Assembly: GCA_021298725.1 (NCBI GenBank)
Contig: JAJTDU010000002.1
Location: 1 to 33,500 of the forward strand
DNA length: 33,500 nucleotides
Source of the DNA: Verrucomicrobiaceae bacterium
Lineage (GTDB): Bacteria; Verrucomicrobiota; Verrucomicrobiia; Verrucomicrobiales; Verrucomicrobiaceae
Direction of reading: 5' to 3'
Positions 32,405 through 33,500 of the stretch are shown here, in pieces. The notes beneath the pieces were generated by a model. It had not been told where the DNA came from and did not search any database. It worked only from the letters and a program-made list of their open reading frames with translations. Each line of letters starts with the position of its first letter. The first letter of the stretch is position 1. The translations under genes and the position numbers were made by a program.

Positions 32405-33345
32405 ACGCCTTCCCTCCCATGCAGCACGAACGGCTCTTTGTTCCCTTCCTGGATGAAGTGGATGGCACACTGTGCCTGCCTGCGAATGCGACAGCGGCTG
32501 ACATTGTCTCGCAGGCTCAAGCGCATCGCCTGCGCTTTCCGCTTCTTTTGGATGAGGCAAAAACGTTGCGCGAACAACTCGCCGCCACCAATCATGCGCC
32601 TGCGTCATGCCGATTCGGACCGTATTGCGACAATATCCTTGGCATGAACTGGCGGCTGCCGAGCGGACGCATCGCCCGCATCGGCGAGCGTGTGGTCAAA
32701 ACCACGACCGGCTATGATTGGCTGCGCTTTCTGCTGCACAGCGGGTCGCGTTATGGCGAGCCGGTGGACTACGTTCTGCGGTTGCGGCCTGATTGCGGGT
32801 TCACGGCCATCGCCCGCTTTGATGGCAGCACCCAGGCCCTGGATTCCTGTGTTTCCAAACTCCTTCACAGCGGCTGGATGCACTGGTGGGATGCGGTGGA
32901 TTTCGTCACGGAAAATGGCACATCGTTTGTGCGTGTGATGATCCATTGCGTGCCAGAGGAAGCGTCGATCTTCGCCCAACAACTTGAACTCGTCGCTGCA
33001 TCGACCAGCACGCAACTCACGCTGCAAAGCAACGTGCCTCCGCCTCTCGATGGCCTTCCCGATCTCGTGATCAAGACGACACCTGATCGAGCCATCGGTC
33101 TCGCTGTGGAACTCGCGCACGCTGCGCGTCGTTGTGTGGCGCTGTGCTACAGCGGTGTCGTCCACGTTTACATGAACGACAGCGAAGACCTCACCGAGCG
33201 CACGCAAGCTCTCGTGCAGCCTCACACCGCAGAACTCCACTCCCTTGGCGGCGACTGGCACTCGCGCTGGTTACCTGCCATGCCGCCAACGATCACCGAG
33301 TCTGCGTGGCTCAACACGCTGGAGGAAGCCATTCATGAGCTCTGA
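32401..33345 (+). CDS. glcE: Glycolate oxidase FAD-binding subunit GlcE
   Basis: The 314-residue protein is a second FAD-binding subunit, related to GlcD but shorter and without the HxGDGNxH domain. The most telling stretch is [18 protein letters not shown] at 89-106, conserved in GlcE. Together with GlcD and GlcF it forms the three-subunit membrane-associated glycolate oxidase. The N-terminal PCMH half looks shorter than usual: E. coli GlcE has about 350 residues and its early GxG loop is not evident here. The start at 32401 overlaps the glcD stop; ATG 32419 is an alternative. The end overlaps the glcF start by 11 bases. Confidence 0.83.
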   Translation: MNAFPPMQHERLFVPFLDEVDGTLCLPANATAADIVSQAQAHRLRFPLLLDEAKTLREQLAATNHAPASCRFGPYCDNILGMNWRLPSGRIARIGERVVKTTTGYDWLRFLLHSGSRYGEPVDYVLRLRPDCGFTAIARFDGSTQALDSCVSKLLHSGWMHWWDAVDFVTENGTSFVRVMIHCVPEEASIFAQQLELVAASTSTQLTLQSNVPPPLDGLPDLVIKTTPDRAIGLAVELAHAARRCVALCYSGVVHVYMNDSEDLTERTQALVQPHTAELHSLGGDWHSRWLPAMPPTITESAWLNTLEEAIHEL

Positions 33346-33500
33346 AGCAATGCCGCCGAACTACTTCTCCAACTGCACGCACTGCGGCTTCTGCCTCGCC
33401 GTGTGCCCCACTTACAAACTCACGGGCGATGAAAACAACTCACCGCGTGGTCGTCTGCGTTTGTGGAGTGAGGAAGCAGCAGGACGACTGCCTCAGGATC
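33335..33500 (+). CDS. glcF: Glycolate oxidase iron-sulfur subunit GlcF, N-terminal part (cut by window end)
   Basis: The open frame from ATG 33335 runs off the window after about 55 codons. It contains a 4Fe-4S ferredoxin motif, C14-x2-C17-x2-C20-x3-C24-P, followed by [18 protein letters not shown], which is the typical N-terminal segment of GlcF and related CCG-domain proteins. It would carry electrons from the FAD subunits to the quinone pool. The start overlaps the end of glcE by 11 bases. The rest of the protein (a second cluster and CCG domains) must lie outside the window. Confidence 0.88.
   Translation, partial: MSSEAMPPNYFSNCTHCGFCLAVCPTYKLTGDENNSPRGRLRLWSEEAAGRLPQD

Noticed and set aside
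1-33500. tRNA, rRNA, classical transposase, integrase or phage genes
   Set aside because: I looked for clover-leaf patterns, rRNA-like stretches and transposase or integrase motifs and saw none that I could support by eye.

Overview
The window looks like a piece of a Verrucomicrobia chromosome (Verrucomicrobiales, Prosthecobacter-like), with a planctomycete-type relative as the alternative. This is inferred from gene content: DUF1501 proteins, PPC-domain secreted proteins, DUF1549/DUF1553 proteins with haem-like motifs, cytochrome-WD40 fusions and a DUF1080 protein are typical of the PVC group. The base composition is GC-rich, and Shine-Dalgarno signals are often weak.

Layout. Positions 2-2597 hold the C-terminal part of a Ski2-like helicase and a purine nucleoside phosphorylase. 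On the minus strand, 2744-5280 holds a glycosyltransferase and a Tat-exported sialidase-like protein joined by an ATGA overlap, and 5644-6399 an SDR oxidoreductase. A GntR/FCD regulator with its middle deleted lies at 6523-6760. From 6774 to 23382 all intact genes are on the plus strand and form two side-by-side versions of one exported module: DUF1501, PPC protein, DUF1549/DUF1553 protein, cytochrome-WD40 protein. The second copy ends with a DUF1080 protein and is interrupted by an orphan PD-(D/E)XK (GxxExxY-type) nuclease gene. Then come Uup (minus), a glycerophosphodiester phosphodiesterase (minus), a divergent phosphodiesterase lipoprotein, a two-component pair (NarL-type kinase with a discoidin-like ectodomain, and its regulator), and a glycolate oxidase operon glcD-glcE-glcF cut by the window end.

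How the genes may work together. The two large modules encode exported proteins with sugar- or protein-binding folds, haem-like sites and beta-propellers. Such sets are usually linked to breakdown of complex sulfated or decorated polysaccharides, but the biochemistry of most of these families is unknown, so this is inference. The sialidase-like protein, the DUF1080 protein and the kinase with a carbohydrate-binding-like ectodomain fit that theme.

Most notable signal. Three copies of a palindromic element occur only in module 2 (15650-15736, 18155-18229, 19046-19117). Each has two 13-nt boxes, 3 nt apart, on each arm. Two copies bracket the nuclease gene exactly, and module 1 has neither elements nor nuclease. 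Unrelated palindromes sit just ahead of start codons at 12715-12773 and 27954-28039. I also report an N-terminal frameshift in the kinase gene, the GntR remnant, and a conserved CX4CH haem-like motif.
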